Shown here: piece after piece, positions 43,620-55,374 of the stretch | Layout: every line of letters begins with the position of its first letter | Position numbering within the stretch: the stretch's first letter is position 1 | DNA from: Corynespora cassiicola | Lineage: Eukaryota > Ascomycota > Dothideomycetes > Pleosporales > Corynesporascaceae | Reading direction: 5' to 3' | Assembly (NCBI GenBank): GCA_022059125.1 | Contig: JAEUWY010000007.1 | Location: 62,001 to 126,000 of the forward strand | DNA length: 64,000 nt | Notes under the pieces: model-generated | The model's database searches: none | What the model was told of the DNA's origin: nothing | The model's input: the letters and a program-made list of their open reading frames with translations, nothing else | Position numbers and translations under genes: made by a program

Positions 43620-44693
43620 ATGGCTACTTCAATATTTCAACGGAAGAGGGATCTCGTCTATCTCATCTTCTTCCTTACACACCTGCCGGTCATGTTGGGT
43701 AAGTTTTGTTTGTTTATTTCTCCTGAAAATCGGCTCTATCCATCATGTCTACAACTTGACGGAACCATGGCCATCTTCAGTTCCATGGCTGGAGGAATGG
43801 AAACAATGCCACATTTACTTTCTTTGTAATCCAGAATTATCATCATCTCCTCTAAACTGCCTGTCCTCCCTCTCTGCGCCCCAGCGCGATTGGAGGTTTA
43901 ACCTTCCAACCTGAGCTTTTCCTCAAATTCATCATCATCCCTCAGACACATTTAGCCATGCGCTATAATCACAACCACTCAAAGACCGAACAAAGCCATG
44001 CAATTCAATATCAACTTCATTTCAACAAAGAAAAAAAACCCCCAACAACCAAAGACCAACCATGCCGCTAACCCTCACCCAGCCTTCGACCTAACCTCCT
44101 ACTACCCCGCTGCCATAAAACCCCTTTGGATGACTGCCCTCCGCGACTGGTACGTCGTCACCTACGCTGACCGCTTCTTCTACGCCCCACCGTACGTCCC
44201 CTTTCACCCCTCCCCCCTTACCCCAACTCAACTAACCACCCATCGTCCTGTGCCACAGCGCCTTCTTCCCCCCCCTCACCCACCTAGAGCTCCTCTTCCA
44301 CCTCCCCCTCACCCTCTGGGCCATTCCCGCCCTGCTACGCAACTCCCCGCGCGTCCCCCTCGCTCTGCTCGTCTTCGGGCTCGAGACAAGCCTCTCGACC
44401 CTCGTGTGCTTGGCCGAGATGTGGAGCTGGCCCGAGTTGAGTGCCGAGCAGAGGGGCTGGGCGGGGTTGGGAGGCATGTATGGGGGGTATCTCGCTTTGG
44501 GTATGTTTCCGTTTCTGTTCTCTCTCTTCTTTTTTTTTTCTTTCACCTGATACTTTGCGAGGGGGTGGCGGGGGGAATGCTGAGCTGACGGAGTACAGGC
44601 GTGTTCATGAGTGTGGATTGTTGGGCGAGGGTGGATAAGGTTGTGGCTGAGAGGCATGGGTTGCAGGCTGTCAGTGGGAAGAAGGACTTATGA
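43620..44693 (+). CDS. EXPERA-domain membrane protein (TMEM97/sigma-2 receptor-like)
   Basis: Four exons at 43620-43698, 44083-44191, 44259-44500 and 44599-44693 give 174 residues; phases match at every junction and the total is 175 codons. Exon 1 encodes MATSIFQRKRDLVYLIFF, the first membrane helix, and its splice to AFDLTSYYP restores the family's usual order of helix 1 and the luminal loop. YADRFFYAPP, HLELLFHLPL, FGLETSLSTLVCLAEM and the ending with GGYLALGVFM follow. EXPERA proteins are four-helix ER membrane proteins linked to sterol isomerisation or transport; TMEM97 binds sterols and NPC1. The first intron is long (384 nt) compared with its neighbours. An alternative start at 43998 would lack helix 1 and is less likely. 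The fungal role is inferred from the family only. Confidence 0.85.
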
Positions 44694-45410
44694 GCCATGT
44701 GAGCGTTTAGCTTGGCATTGATGGACGGGTTGAGGGGGCGGTGTGAATGGTCAGCTGGGGATGGAGGAGGGAAGACATTGTATGGACGAGGTTCCTCTAA
44801 CCGACGCGTACATCCGGCTCGTCTGGGACGCTGGTGTAGAAGACATGATGTGCATTTTGCACATGACAACAAAAGATCGGAAGCAAAACTGAGACAAATA
44901 TTCAATTCCGCTCCATGCCATGCCATGATGCAATTATTCCATCTAACTTCAGTCCTACACTCCTATCCTACGCACTGCCATCCCGCTCACTCCAGCTACA
45001 CCATCTCCCCAAGACCAAATCTCTTCACCTAATTTAAATCTGTCTCACACTTAACCCCAGCCACCATCTTCCACTAAGCAACTCCGGTTACTTCGTTCAA
45101 AGCCTTCTCCCCTATCCACATCTCATCCCCACACGACCCTTCACCCTCATCGCCGAGCGAGAACATGAAATAAAGGGGAAAAAGATGAAGAAACAAATAA
45201 TACAACCATGCTTTTCTCCTCCATCGCCCGGGCCAAACATGCAGGCAAGCAAGCAAGCAAGCAAGTCCAGCGCGCGCGCAATGAGCTTAAAACGCCATCC
45301 CGCCGCCAAACCCCCAAAAATGTTTATGAGGAAAGAGAAAAAAAAGAACTAAAACTGGTAGAGAGAGCCGTCATGAACTTCCAATCGCAAATCAAAACAA
45401 AATCTACATC
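44694..45410. other. Intergenic region between convergent genes
   Basis: The EXPERA gene and the nucleoporin gene end towards each other here. About 700 bp of 3' untranslated and spacer DNA, including short AAGC repeats near 45244. No gene was recognised. Confidence 0.45.
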
Positions 45411-48400
45411 TCAGTATTCCTTCAGCGAGTCCTCGACTATTTGTCGTATCACCCTTCCCCTCTCTGCCCAGTGCCTGTCGTCCTCGGTCTCCTTTCCTAG
45501 CTCATTACTTCCTAGCACGACCCTCAGCAAATCATCCAAGCCAAGGACATTCTCCTGGCCGCCAAAAGGCAAGCCCGTGCGCCTGGAAATGGAAAGCCAT
45601 TGCTCGACGGCATAAATGATCCACCTGACGAGGAGTTTGCGGTTCGCCCGGCCTACAAACGGCTTCTCCTGTGCATACCAGATCGTCTCCAGTGTCGAAA
45701 CAACTGTCTCGAGTGCAGCGTTGATGCGGATGAAGGTGTCAATGGGCCAGAGGGTGTTGGAGCACGTGGGATCCGAGGCCGACTGCGCGACGCGGGGGTC
45801 TATGTTGTAGTACTGTATCGTGTACTGGAGGAGCATTTGGAGGACGGTGTTGGGCGGGAAGACGTGCTCGTTTAGGCCAACGGCGCGGGCAATCTTTTCG
45901 ACCTTGTCGGCGACAAGCTCCCAGGGCGCCGTGTGGCCGCTGGTGACTGCGTCCGTGTGCGTCTGCTGGATGACATTAGACCAGACATGACGGATATCGG
46001 GTAGATTTCGGTAGTCGGCGGCGTGGTAGATCATGAGGCAAATGTCGTAGTACGCGGCCTGGTCGGCGTACTGGTGGTACAGCTAAGGATACAGTCAATA
46101 TCTACTCTTTACCATCATATCCAATTGTCAGAACCTACTTCGTCTAGAGGCAGGATGGCGCCATCCAGGATAGCCACAACCTCTGCCTTTCTCTGTGGGG
46201 TCAGGCGGCTCTCGTCTTTGATCCTCTGGAGAATGTCGTCTTGGATGTTGCCAATGTCCAGGTGATCGCTAATCTCCCTGAGGAGCTCCTGCCTTGATTG
46301 CCTATTGCGCACACCGGCCTCTGAGAAACCGTTCATGCGTGTGGAGGCATTGGCCTTGGCCCTAGACAGGTATTCGATGCGCTTTTCCAATGACAGATTG
46401 AACGGGCTCTTTGCAAGCTGGAACTGCACATCTGCAGCGCCCAAGTAGTCATTGTAGTGTGCGTAGTAACGCCACAGAAGATCGGCGTGAGCAATGTCAG
46501 TCTCCGAGCTCCGCCGCAGATACTCAATGACAAACGGCGTGTTGATCTCAAGGAGACGGTCTGCCCAGCCCCTAGAGAGGTACCAGTCGTAGAGGTAGTT
46601 TTGGAAAACCTCATCCTGCGAGTTGTTGATTTCCTCGTATGCCTCGAATCTGCGGCGGCTGATTTGAGAAATCACACCATCCTGCGTGGGGCTCTGGGCG
46701 CTGGCTGCGCGGTCGACTGCTTCGATGACCTTGAAAATGTGATCATAGCACGCCGTGCGCTTGACGAAGAATTCTTGGCGGGCATCTGGAAGTGGCTGCT
46801 CGTCCTTGAGCCAGCTAAGGGCCTTGTCGCCGCGATCGAGTTCCTGGGCGACCTTGAGAGATAGGCGGATAGCGCCGGCGTAAAACTCGAGCGCAATGTA
46901 TTTTTCGACAGCAGCAGTCAAGTGCTCCGAGCTCAAGCTCTTCGCTACCTGTTCAAACAACCTCAGACTGTCGTTGAGCTGCGAGCGGCCGCGCTCAGCA
47001 TTGACACCGGCATCAGCAGCTTTTTGCAGGTTCTCCTGTGCCTTGAAAATAACGACGTCGTCTGAGCTGCAGAAGCTGCCACACTTTCGTCGCAAAGCTT
47101 CGGCAACCGTCTCAACGTTGGATCCCTTGGCAATGTTGCGATTAACAATAGCCTTAACCAGCTCTTTTGCCAGCTCCTTGCCCTTTTCGACGGAGAACAA
47201 GCCTTGGTAGGTGAGTTTGCGAACATTGTCGCGCGATTCTTCTGGCAAGAGGACAAGAATGTCTTCGAGACGCTCCTCGAACAGAACCAATACAAAGGCG
47301 ATGCCCTCGATGATGTTGTTGATCATCTGCAGCAAACTGGTGAGCGCACGGTTCTCGCCCTGCAGCTCCACCTCTTCCTGCCGCGATGCAACTCGTCCCA
47401 GGGCGTCAGGCCCGGCGAGACCGTCGATGAAGGACTTGTTGCTCTCGAGGAATTCCTGCAGCTGGACGAGGGCACGTTGAATGTCCTGGAGCTTGGCGAC
47501 ACTGTGTGTCGACTCAAGCGCTGGGCCAGTGGCGGTCATGGCCTGCTTGATGATGGGGGTATCCCAGATGGAGCGGACCAAACGAGCAACGTACATGGCA
47601 ATGCCGTCGTGACGGGGGGACGCTCGCACATTGTCCACATTCAGGCCCTCTACGGTAGCCGTCTCGGTCAGCTGAGGCTTTCCACCGTACTCGATAAAGG
47701 CTCTGCGAGCAAACTCTAGCACTTCAGGGTCGGTGACCTTGGCGATGCGCGAATCAGGCCCAACGTCTGAACCCTGCCCGCATGCCACTGCCAGGGCCGT
47801 CGATGCAATCTCGGAGAGGCCGTACTGTTTAACGAGCTTACGTACGTCTCCATCCATGCCCTCCTGGCCTCCTCCATACTTGATTATGGCTGCGAAAATG
47901 TCTACCAGACGTCGTCGACGGACAGTGTCGATTCCAAAGGCCGAAAGAATGGCGAATTCGTTCAGCGGCTTGTCAAACTGCAGGGCAAGCTCGTTCCCAA
48001 AGCCTGTAGGGCCGCTAGATGCGGAAAATGGCTCGGAGACGCGACCTACATCCAATACATCGCTACGGAGGTCCATAATCTGGCCAGTCTCGCTGAACCG
48101 CGGGGCTTCGTGGCGCTGGCCGAGCAGCCCAGTGTGCGGTGCGGACATGAAGAGGGTGTGGAACCTGTCGTCGTCCCGTTTTCTCACAAATGCGAAAAAT
48201 GATCCGGGCGCATACCTACACGCACTCTCGGTCCTTGTGAGGAACTTGGAGCCGAAGCCGACCAGGGGCGCGCCCTGGTACTGCTGTATCTGGGTTGATG
48301 TGGTCTGTTCGGCGAGCGCAGTCTCGCCGTCGAGTGGTGGGAAGCGGATGTGGCGCACCTGCATACTGCTTGGAGGGCTCATTGCGTCCGTCTTCCAGCC

Positions 48401-49612
48401 TCCAGACGTGGTGCTAAAGTACAACCTGCATCCGGTCGTGGTGGTGGCCAACAGCGACAAATGGTCTGCCTCGGAAGAGATGATGGGGTCAATGCCGACG
48501 ATTTTCATGTCGTCGAGCGTCCTAGATCCATTCGTAATGTGGCCGCACTGGGTCTTGACGTGAGCAAGTGTGCGCCAGACGGCCATTTCTAGGGTTGATG
48601 ACGTCCTCATATGATAAACCTTGATGGTGCCATTTGTGCTGAGGGTGTACAGGAGGTTGCGGGTGTCGTCGATGACCATCTGCTGGATGCCTGGTGGCTT
48701 TGCGGTTGCATAAAAGGGCAACGCAGGTAGCGATACCGACTTCTGGACGTGGTTCTTCTTGCTGCACTTGCTCGAGAACCACCGGTCTTCCTGCTGGTAG
48801 TTGATCTCATACACATCTTCGGAACCGTTGTCAGCGGCAAAGAAAATTCGTCCCGTCTTAGGGGAGCCCTCGATGACGCCAACGCTTATTCCTCTCACTG
48901 ACACAGACAGGCCGGTCCTGTACAGTGTAACGCCATGAACACCCTCTGCTCCCTGCTGGCACTGGACACCAATGAGGAAGATGTCTGTGGTGGTCGCGAC
49001 GACGAGGAGATATGATATGGAGGCGAGGAAGACATTGGGACGCGGCCTGACCAGCTTGACGCACTGGATAGTGTTGGCCTGCTCTTCGAAGCCAATCAGC
49101 TCGGGGTTCGGGTGGGTGTAGTCCCAGAGGTACAGCTGGTTGTCGACAGCGACCCAGGCGTGGTTGATCTCAGAAAACAGGCCCATCCTAGTGGACATCT
49201 GCGTCCGGTCCACCTGCTCGAACACGGCCTCGGGCACAGGGTACGTCTTGAGCTTCTGAAAGGGCGTCCATGCCGGGCTAGTGGGTATATCGTACTCGCC
49301 GGAGAAGCCCTCTGTGTATTCATATGTTAGCCTAATGGGTGGGTTGCACGGCGCGGGTGTATAGCACTTACGTGCAATATATGTCTCCAGCGAGGGGTAG
49401 CGGTCGTCCCGCTCGAGCATAGCATTTACGGTGCGCGCTGCGCGCTGAATGGGTGTTTCTGAGGGTGCGCTGGGCACCAGAGGCGCGGGCTGAGGCGCCT
49501 GGCCGGGGCCTGATGTTGACCTAAAGATGGCCGGACGGCCAGGCGCGGGCGTGTTGACAAAGGCGCCGGGAGTCGGCCGCTGCGGGGTCGCTGGAGTCAT
49601 ATTGAAGGCCAT
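45411..49612 (-). CDS. NUP170: Inner-ring nucleoporin Nup155/Nup170 family
   Basis: Three exons, 49372-49612, 46139-49311 and 45411-46082, give 1361 residues, the usual size of the family (about 1,390-1,500). The N terminus has the conserved PQRPTPGAFVNTPA stretch and then a beta-propeller beginning around YPSLETYI...DIPTSPAWTPFQK. The remaining two thirds form the alpha-helical solenoid. Intron 1 (49312-49371, GTAAGT...ACACAG) is 60 nt and contains no stop, so the open frame reads straight through it; removing it restores YIAQGFSGEYDIP. Intron 2 (46083-46138) joins PLDE to LYHQYADQA. The protein belongs to the inner ring of the nuclear pore complex and contacts the membrane. Its start lies 432 bp from that of the YqeY-like gene on the other strand. 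Confidence 0.95.
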
Positions 49613-50044
49613 GATGGGCGACGGGGCAGGGTGCTCAGGCGTGGTGGCCGCAGTCGCGGTGGGAAGCGGTGGGTGAGGTCTAGGGCAAGGTCTAGGACGA
49701 GGTTGGAGCGACGCGCCGGGGGAGCGACATGGACATCAACAGGGCGCAGTGCTCAGGCGGAGGGTGCGGCGGCCGGGGCGAGTGCGCAGAGAAGGGGCGG
49801 GCGAAAAATTAGGGCGCGCGGCCAATTGGGTGGAGGTGTAGTTGAGCTCTCTCACTGCAGCGCAAAGCTGCCGACAACAAAAGGTTCAAAAGGTTGCTCG
49901 CGGTCCCGCCAAGCCGGGCTAAGCTCATCCCTGCCCGCGTCGCTTAGTCATCCGACTTTTTGCTACTCCAGCGAACCTGATGAACGAACGTCTATACACG
50001 AGGAATTGAATCGAATCGCCCACCAGTCGTCAATCGCCGCTGCC
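49613..50044. promoter_or_regulatory. Divergent promoter of the nucleoporin and YqeY-like genes
   Basis: This 432-bp region separates two oppositely directed starts. It contains the palindrome CCAATTGG at 49822-49829, which holds a CCAAT box on each strand and so could serve both genes through the HAP complex. No TATA box was seen, in keeping with housekeeping genes. Confidence 0.5.
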
Positions 50045-50614
50045 ATGTCTTTCCTTCGGTCCGCCCGCGCCGGCCTCGCCCCTCTCCGCTTCCAGCCCGT
50101 CTCCGCCCGCGCCTTTCGCACTTCCTCGAGGCTCCAGGAAGAGGCCGCTGCCAAAGATGTCCTCGACAGCATAAAGGCCGACTTAAAAACCGCCATGCGC
50201 GCCAAAGACAAGCCCCGCCTCACCGCCATCCGCGCCGTCCTCGCCGAGGTCACCAATGCCGACAAGGCGGGCAAGCCCACCAAAGGCGACCAGCCCATGT
50301 ACAACCTCTTGCAGAAGCAAATCAACAGCTCCAAGGCCGCGATTGAGCAGTGCCGAGAAGCAAAGCGGGAGGACCTGATCGCGAAGGAGACCGAGCAGCT
50401 TGAGATTCTCCAGAGCTACTTGGAGCAGATCCCGGTGGTCGCGCACGAAGAGCTGGACTCGATTGTCACGAGCGTGGTGCAGAAGCTCGAACAGGATGGC
50501 CAAAAGGTAGCCGTCGGACCCGTCATGGGCAAGGTCATGGGCCTCCTGGCAAAGAAGCCCTTCGACACGACCTACCTCAAGTCCAAGGTCGAGGAAGCCA
50601 CCAAGAAGAACTAG
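50045..50614 (+). CDS. AIM41: Mitochondrial YqeY/GatB-tail domain protein (AIM41-like)
   Basis: A single-exon gene of 189 residues. The open frame extends far upstream, but the first ATG that gives a sensible protein is 50045. It yields an Arg/Ala/Ser-rich presequence (MSFLRSARAGLAPLRFQPVS) typical of mitochondrial import. The mature part has the YqeY pattern: SIKADLKTAMRAKDKPRLTAIRAVLAEV near residue 40, followed by helices to LEQIPV, then the small C-terminal domain ending PVMGKVMGLLAKK. Bacterial YqeY resembles the tail of the GatB amidotransferase subunit. Yeast Aim41 is mitochondrial but its role is not settled. The gene shares a divergent promoter with the nucleoporin. Confidence 0.88.
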   Translation: MSFLRSARAGLAPLRFQPVSARAFRTSSRLQEEAAAKDVLDSIKADLKTAMRAKDKPRLTAIRAVLAEVTNADKAGKPTKGDQPMYNLLQKQINSSKAAIEQCREAKREDLIAKETEQLEILQSYLEQIPVVAHEELDSIVTSVVQKLEQDGQKVAVGPVMGKVMGLLAKKPFDTTYLKSKVEEATKKN

Positions 50615-52132
50615 TCACGCGGTTCGTGGCCAGTTCGCCGCTTGTAATATCCGCTGTAATCCATAGCACTGTACACTATTGTAGACCATGTACCTTGTAG
50701 TCAAGGCAGCCAGTTGCCGGAGAGCCGGCCAAGTCGAACGATTTGAGAACGCATCGCCCTTTGCTGGTATACTGCCGCCCGCACAGATCAGACCTAGGTG
50801 CTCAGCAAGATCGGGGGAGCATCGACCATAGCCATGCGGGAGCGCGCCAAGAAGGTCCTGGTGCCTGCGCTGCCACGTCGCCATCGGACAATACTACACG
50901 TGCTGAACCAGGTCCCATGCACGCCGACCAGGTCGAGGAACGATTGTTCGGTTCGGCCCGTTTTTGCAAGTGCCAGTGTGAAAAATCGACGATGCCCACC
51001 ACGCGCCTGATGGAGATAGACTCTCGGCCTGCTCCGATGCCGCGATGCTGGACGTTTTGAGCTCTGACAGGCAGGCAAAGACTGGAGACGGCTCGAGTTG
51101 GACGGTAGAGTCGCAGGGAAGCTCCAGCCAGCCGTCTCCGCAGCCGTTGGACGGCAGATGTGGCACTTTGGAGGCGAGCATGTACATAAAACGACGCTAG
51201 ACATCTGCACTGAGGGGGAGGACTGTAGGTTTCCATCCAGGCGAGATGCCGCATGCCGCATGCCGCAGATGCGTCGAGGCCAGGGGAAGATTCGCTCGGT
51301 GGAAAGAAAAGAAAGCTCCTTGGGCAGGAGGGCGGCGCCCAAGGTACGCATACATGCAGAAGACTCGTGGAATCTTCATGATGGCCGGGCGTGGTGGAGT
51401 CGCAGTGCGGGCTGGGGACGCCAGGAGCGATGCTGCGCGGGAGCGAGCCGGGGGCTAACCAATTGGCCGGCTTAGACATCCAGCCACCTACGTCACGCTA
51501 CCCAGACGTCGTCCTGCACCTCTGCCACTGCGGCCGGCCAAAGGGCGGCGCAGAAGGGATATCCTGAGCATCACAAATGGCCACCGCCAAGGATCCCCGG
51601 AGTCTGCGCCGGCGCTCCCCTCCCGTGGCCTCGTCGGGCCCCAATTGCGCTGCATCATGCGCCGCAGCGGCGTCGTTATCGCCCAACCCGCATGCCCTCG
51701 CGCCCGAACAGCGGCATGTCCGTTTCATGTCGACTTTTGGACGTGCAAGACCCGTACCCGGATGCGCAGCCAGACGGCTAGACGAGGCCGTAGGGCGTGG
51801 TACTGGGCCAGTCATGGCGCGGCCATGGCGGCTAGCAGATGCAGGGTAGCACTGTGCGCCTATGACGAATGCATGGCCGCAGCTTGAAAGTTGGCCGCAT
51901 TCCGCACACCACCAGCTTTCCTTCTCCAGAGCGCAACCTGGCCACCCAGCACTCGGAGCCCATTGCCGCCCTGTTAGCGCTGCTGTCGACAGATAAAACC
52001 GCCTGCCTGCCCACCCCGACGCCCGTCTCTCATCATCCCCATCCAAGTCTCTCCGGATTCGCGTGTCGGAGCCCCGCCTCCTAACTTGCCCCCCCAAGCC
52101 AGGTGACGTCGTACCTCAACACCACCCACGCC
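50615..52132. other. Long intergenic region without a recognised gene
   Basis: About 1.5 kb of GC-rich DNA. Overlapping open frames occur on both strands (for example 50802-51479 minus and 51498-52097 minus) but none has a recognisable domain, and their low-complexity translations suggest chance. It should include the promoter and leader of the next gene. A CCAATTGG palindrome lies at 51459-51466. Confidence 0.5.
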
Positions 52133-53643
52133 ATGTATCGCTCTTCGACCGGAAGCCTTGGCCACTTCGACGAGCCGCCCCGTGGCGGCGAGCGCTGGGA
52201 CCGCGACCGATTTGAGCGGATGAGCCGCAAGAGCGGTGGAAGAGATGACTTTGACCATGTCCGCTACCAGGAGCACGAGCGCTTCCCTGGCGGCCGCCGT
52301 GACGTCGACTTTCACGAGGACTACGACCGCCGCGGCCCTCGTGTCATGGAGCGGGAACGCTTCCACGAGGAGGATCGGTTTGACCGCCGTCGTAGAGACA
52401 TGTTCGATGAGCCGACGCCCTCCGAGGTGGCCAACCGCGCTCTTGCCCCTTATAGGCGGAAGTCTATTGTAGAGAGGGACTTCGACCCCGCCCCAAGGCG
52501 GCCCCCTCGACCACAGTACATTCGCCGCCAGTCCTCGCTCGACACGTTCGATCGACGACCTCTGCCCCGCTACGGCGATGCCGAGAGGGACGAGTGGCGG
52601 CCGCCGACCAATGTCCCCATCCCTCTTCCCATCCGCGAGCGACGGCCCCCTCCTCCTCCGAGCCACTACCTGGACGAGGAGTATGACGATATCAGATTCA
52701 GCGAGCGCGAGCCGCGTCGCGAGGAGTACCGCGAGGTCGAAGTCCGGAGAGAGAAGAGCAGACACCGACGGAGTCCTAGCCGAGCCTCTCGCAGCATGGC
52801 GAGGTCCACGCGCAGCTCGTCCACGTCGAGTTTTGAGGAAGTCTCCCCTGTTCGCGCCAACTGGGGCAAAAAGGGCAAGACGCGGATGCCCAAGCGTCTG
52901 GTAAAGAGGGAGGCCATCATCGAGCTCGGCTACCCATTCGAGGAAGAGGTGAGTCTGCGCGTTGTTTCCGCCGGGAATTCCGCTGACCTTGCAGGATGAC
53001 TTCATCGTCGTCAAGAGAGCCCTCGAGAAGGAGCACATTGATGAAATCATCAAGACTAGCGAAAACTACAAAGAGGGTAGGTGGACATGCGGCCGATCAC
53101 GAGCCCCACTGACGCACAGCAGAGAAAACGACATATGTTTACGAAGACAAGAAATCAGTCATCGAGGCCGCCCCCCCTCCCCCCCTTCCTCCTCCGCCGC
53201 CGATGGAATTTGTGGCTCCTCCACCTCCGCCCTCTGTGGCTCCTACTCACATCTCCCATCACTCCCATCACTCTCACCACTCCCACCACCCGGTTGCTCC
53301 GCCGCCGCCTCCTCCTCCAGCTCCGCAGAGCATACACTATGCTCAGTCTGTCCGCAGCGTCTCACCTTCACGCCACGGCCACGAGGTCTACGAAGAGCGC
53401 ATCGAAGAGTCCAACCACATTGGCGGGCCTTTGACGGTGCTAGTACCCGAGGAGCGCCGCATCGTGCGCTCGGAACGCGACATCAAGGAGGAAATCCGCG
53501 CCCTCGAGGCCGAGCGTCGCCTGCTAAAGTACGAGCGCGACGGCGAGTACGAGGTTATCGAGCGCAGGGAGCCTCGCCGGGAGGTCATCCGCATCGATAA
53601 GGACCGAAAGGGTAGGTTGGCCCTTGTCCGCTCCGCCCACTGA
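52133..53643 (+). CDS. Charged, low-complexity DUF8035-like protein
   Basis: Exons 52133-52948, 52995-53076 and 53123-53643 are joined by two 46-nt introns (GTGAGT...TTGCAG and GTAGGT...CAGCAG) to give 472 residues. The N-terminal half is dominated by Arg, Asp, Glu and Pro with RS-type stretches near residues 215-245. A conserved core follows across the first intron: KKGKTRMPKRLVKREAIIEL, then DDFIVVKRALEKEHIDEIIK. After a proline/histidine-rich linker (residues about 312-355) comes a helical, charged C-terminal part ending DKDRKGRLALVRSAH. This core and tail match what I know as the fungal DUF8035 proteins, whose function is unknown. The composition hints at RNA or nuclear roles, which is speculation. 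The ATG at 52133 is preferred because the upstream in-frame codons start only with GTG. Confidence 0.75.
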
Positions 53644-54352
53644 GCTTCGTCTCAGCAAAAAGAATGTACGTTCGGATGTTGATGTGTTGGATAGTGCGAA
53701 AAGAGCCTAATCCTAAGCTCGTTGCCGCTATGATGGCGACGCTGACTTAGGGCTTCGAATTATTATACCACTTCTTTTCTTCTCTGCTCTATTTTTGGTT
53801 AATTCGGCGCCATCTTTTTTTCATATCCCATGGATGATTCTCCTGCTCTAGGGTGGTAACTTGTGTCTTTTCTTTGTCATTAGACTTGTATGTAGCTCTG
53901 TGAGCACAACGGTCGGTCTTGGTTCTGGACGGCTTCGGCGCACGTATACAGGCGAGACAGGACATGGTTTCCTTGGGTTCATCCGATTCCATACCAGAAT
54001 TTGTAACGAGTATCTGTTCGGAGTAAATATATGACGATGTTATGCCAATTTCCTCGCGCTGTGAGTTGACATATGCCGTGGGTTTTAAGATGTTGTCGAG
54101 TTGCACAGTAGTACATCCAAGTCCATGCCACCCCGGACTTAACCCCTCTTGGCGTGTCCCAAACCCCGTCGAGCTATCTGAGCTCCACAACATTTCTACG
54201 TCCCCTCCTCCACGAACGACAGCCGTCTCGCCCCACACCTCCGTGTCCTCCCCCGGGAGGCTCACGCGCCGCGCCACGCCTCATCTAGCTCAACTCCAAA
54301 CGCAAGCAATTCGACTTGGGAACCCTTCTAAGCGCAAAACGAGGGCACGAAA
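53644..54352. other. Intergenic region
   Basis: About 700 bp with the 3' end of the preceding transcript and the promoter of ARV1. The minus-strand frame at 53789-54277 has no recognisable content. Confidence 0.45.
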
Positions 54353-55374
54353 ATGCCGATATGCATCGAATGCAGGCACCCAGTCGCCTCACTCTACACT
54401 TCATACAGCAAGGCAGATGATCGCGCGCTGGGAAAAGGGGTGCGCCTCACTCAGTGCAGAAATTGTGGGAGGTTTGCGGATAAATACGTCGAACATGACT
54501 TTGTGGTCTTGTTCATTGACTTGGTGTTGATCAAGCCGCAGGTGAGTGCGCGCAATAGGGCAGGGGAGATATTGGGATATGCAATGCGAGAGGTAGCAAG
54601 GGAAGCAATGGAGCTGACTGGAATGCAGGTCTACCGGCACCTCCTTTTCAACCGCCTCGGCCGTGAAGACGACCGCTTCGACGTAAGCCCCCAACGATCC
54701 CCCGATGCCAGCCTCCACAAGCCCCAGCTAAACGCCCCCAGCGCTCAATCCTCCGTCTCTCAATCTTACTCCTCCTCTTTGACGTCTACCTAACCTGGGC
54801 CCGCATCGAAAAGCTCCCCCTCGACCCCTCGTCCTCGTCGCCATCTTCGCAGACAAACGCCACCCTCCTCCAATCCCAGCCCCTGATCCTCCAATACCTC
54901 TTCTTCCTCCTCCTCGTCTCCCTCTCCACCCTCGCCTTCCACCTCCCCATCCGCCTCCTCTGCGCCCTAAACCCCTCCTCCCTCCCCCTCGGCCTGCCAC
55001 GCACCCTCTACACCCACCTGATACCACACTACCCGCATGCAACCCCTCTCTCGACCGCCCTCCTTGTCTCTAGCTGCACGAAGCTGTTCCCCATCCTTCT
55101 CATCATATGGGACTACGACCTCCCCTCGTCCGCGACGGCCGTTAGCTGGGCCGTGATTGCGAACAACGTGGCTGCGCTTGAGATCCTGATGGATTGCGGG
55201 TATCTGAGGGCTAGTGTGTTGGTAGGCGTGGGAGCAGGGCTCAGGGCGGCGGTTAGCGGGTTTGTGCTTGCGGGGGTGGGGTTGGGGACGGGGTGGGGGG
55301 AGGAAGGGGGGCTTGGAATGGTTTTGGAGGGGGTGAGGGGGCAGGTGGTGAGGGGGGTGTTGGGGAAGGGGTGA
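54353..55374 (+). CDS. ARV1: ARV1-family ER membrane protein (sterol and GPI homeostasis)
   Basis: Exons 54353-54541, 54629-54682 and 54742-55374 give 291 residues, with all junctions in phase 0. The N terminus carries the ARV1 homology domain with its zinc ribbon: CIEC at residues 4-7 and CRNC at about 35-38, followed by KYVEHDFVVLFIDLVLIKPQVYRHLLFNR. Several membrane helices follow (ILRLSILLLLFDVYLTW, LQYLFFLLLVSLSTLAF and others), giving the usual multi-pass topology. ARV1 proteins act in the ER in sterol distribution, sphingolipid homeostasis and GPI-anchor synthesis. The C-terminal part is glycine-rich and less conserved. The gene is convergent with the V-ATPase subunit gene. Confidence 0.92.

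Noticed and set aside
46333..48882. Many open frames on both strands inside the nucleoporin gene, up to 276 codons
   Set aside because: They overlap a long conserved coding exon in other phases. GC-rich codon use keeps the antisense free of stops. None has a recognisable domain.
50615..52132. Possible additional gene between the YqeY-like and DUF8035-like genes
   Set aside because: Frames exist on both strands, but their translations lack recognisable domains and plausible splice structures.
51974..53053. A 359-codon minus-strand frame over the DUF8035-like gene
   Set aside because: It is the antisense of a repetitive Arg/Asp/Glu-rich exon and spans the promoter. The plus strand has introns, a conserved core and a good start.
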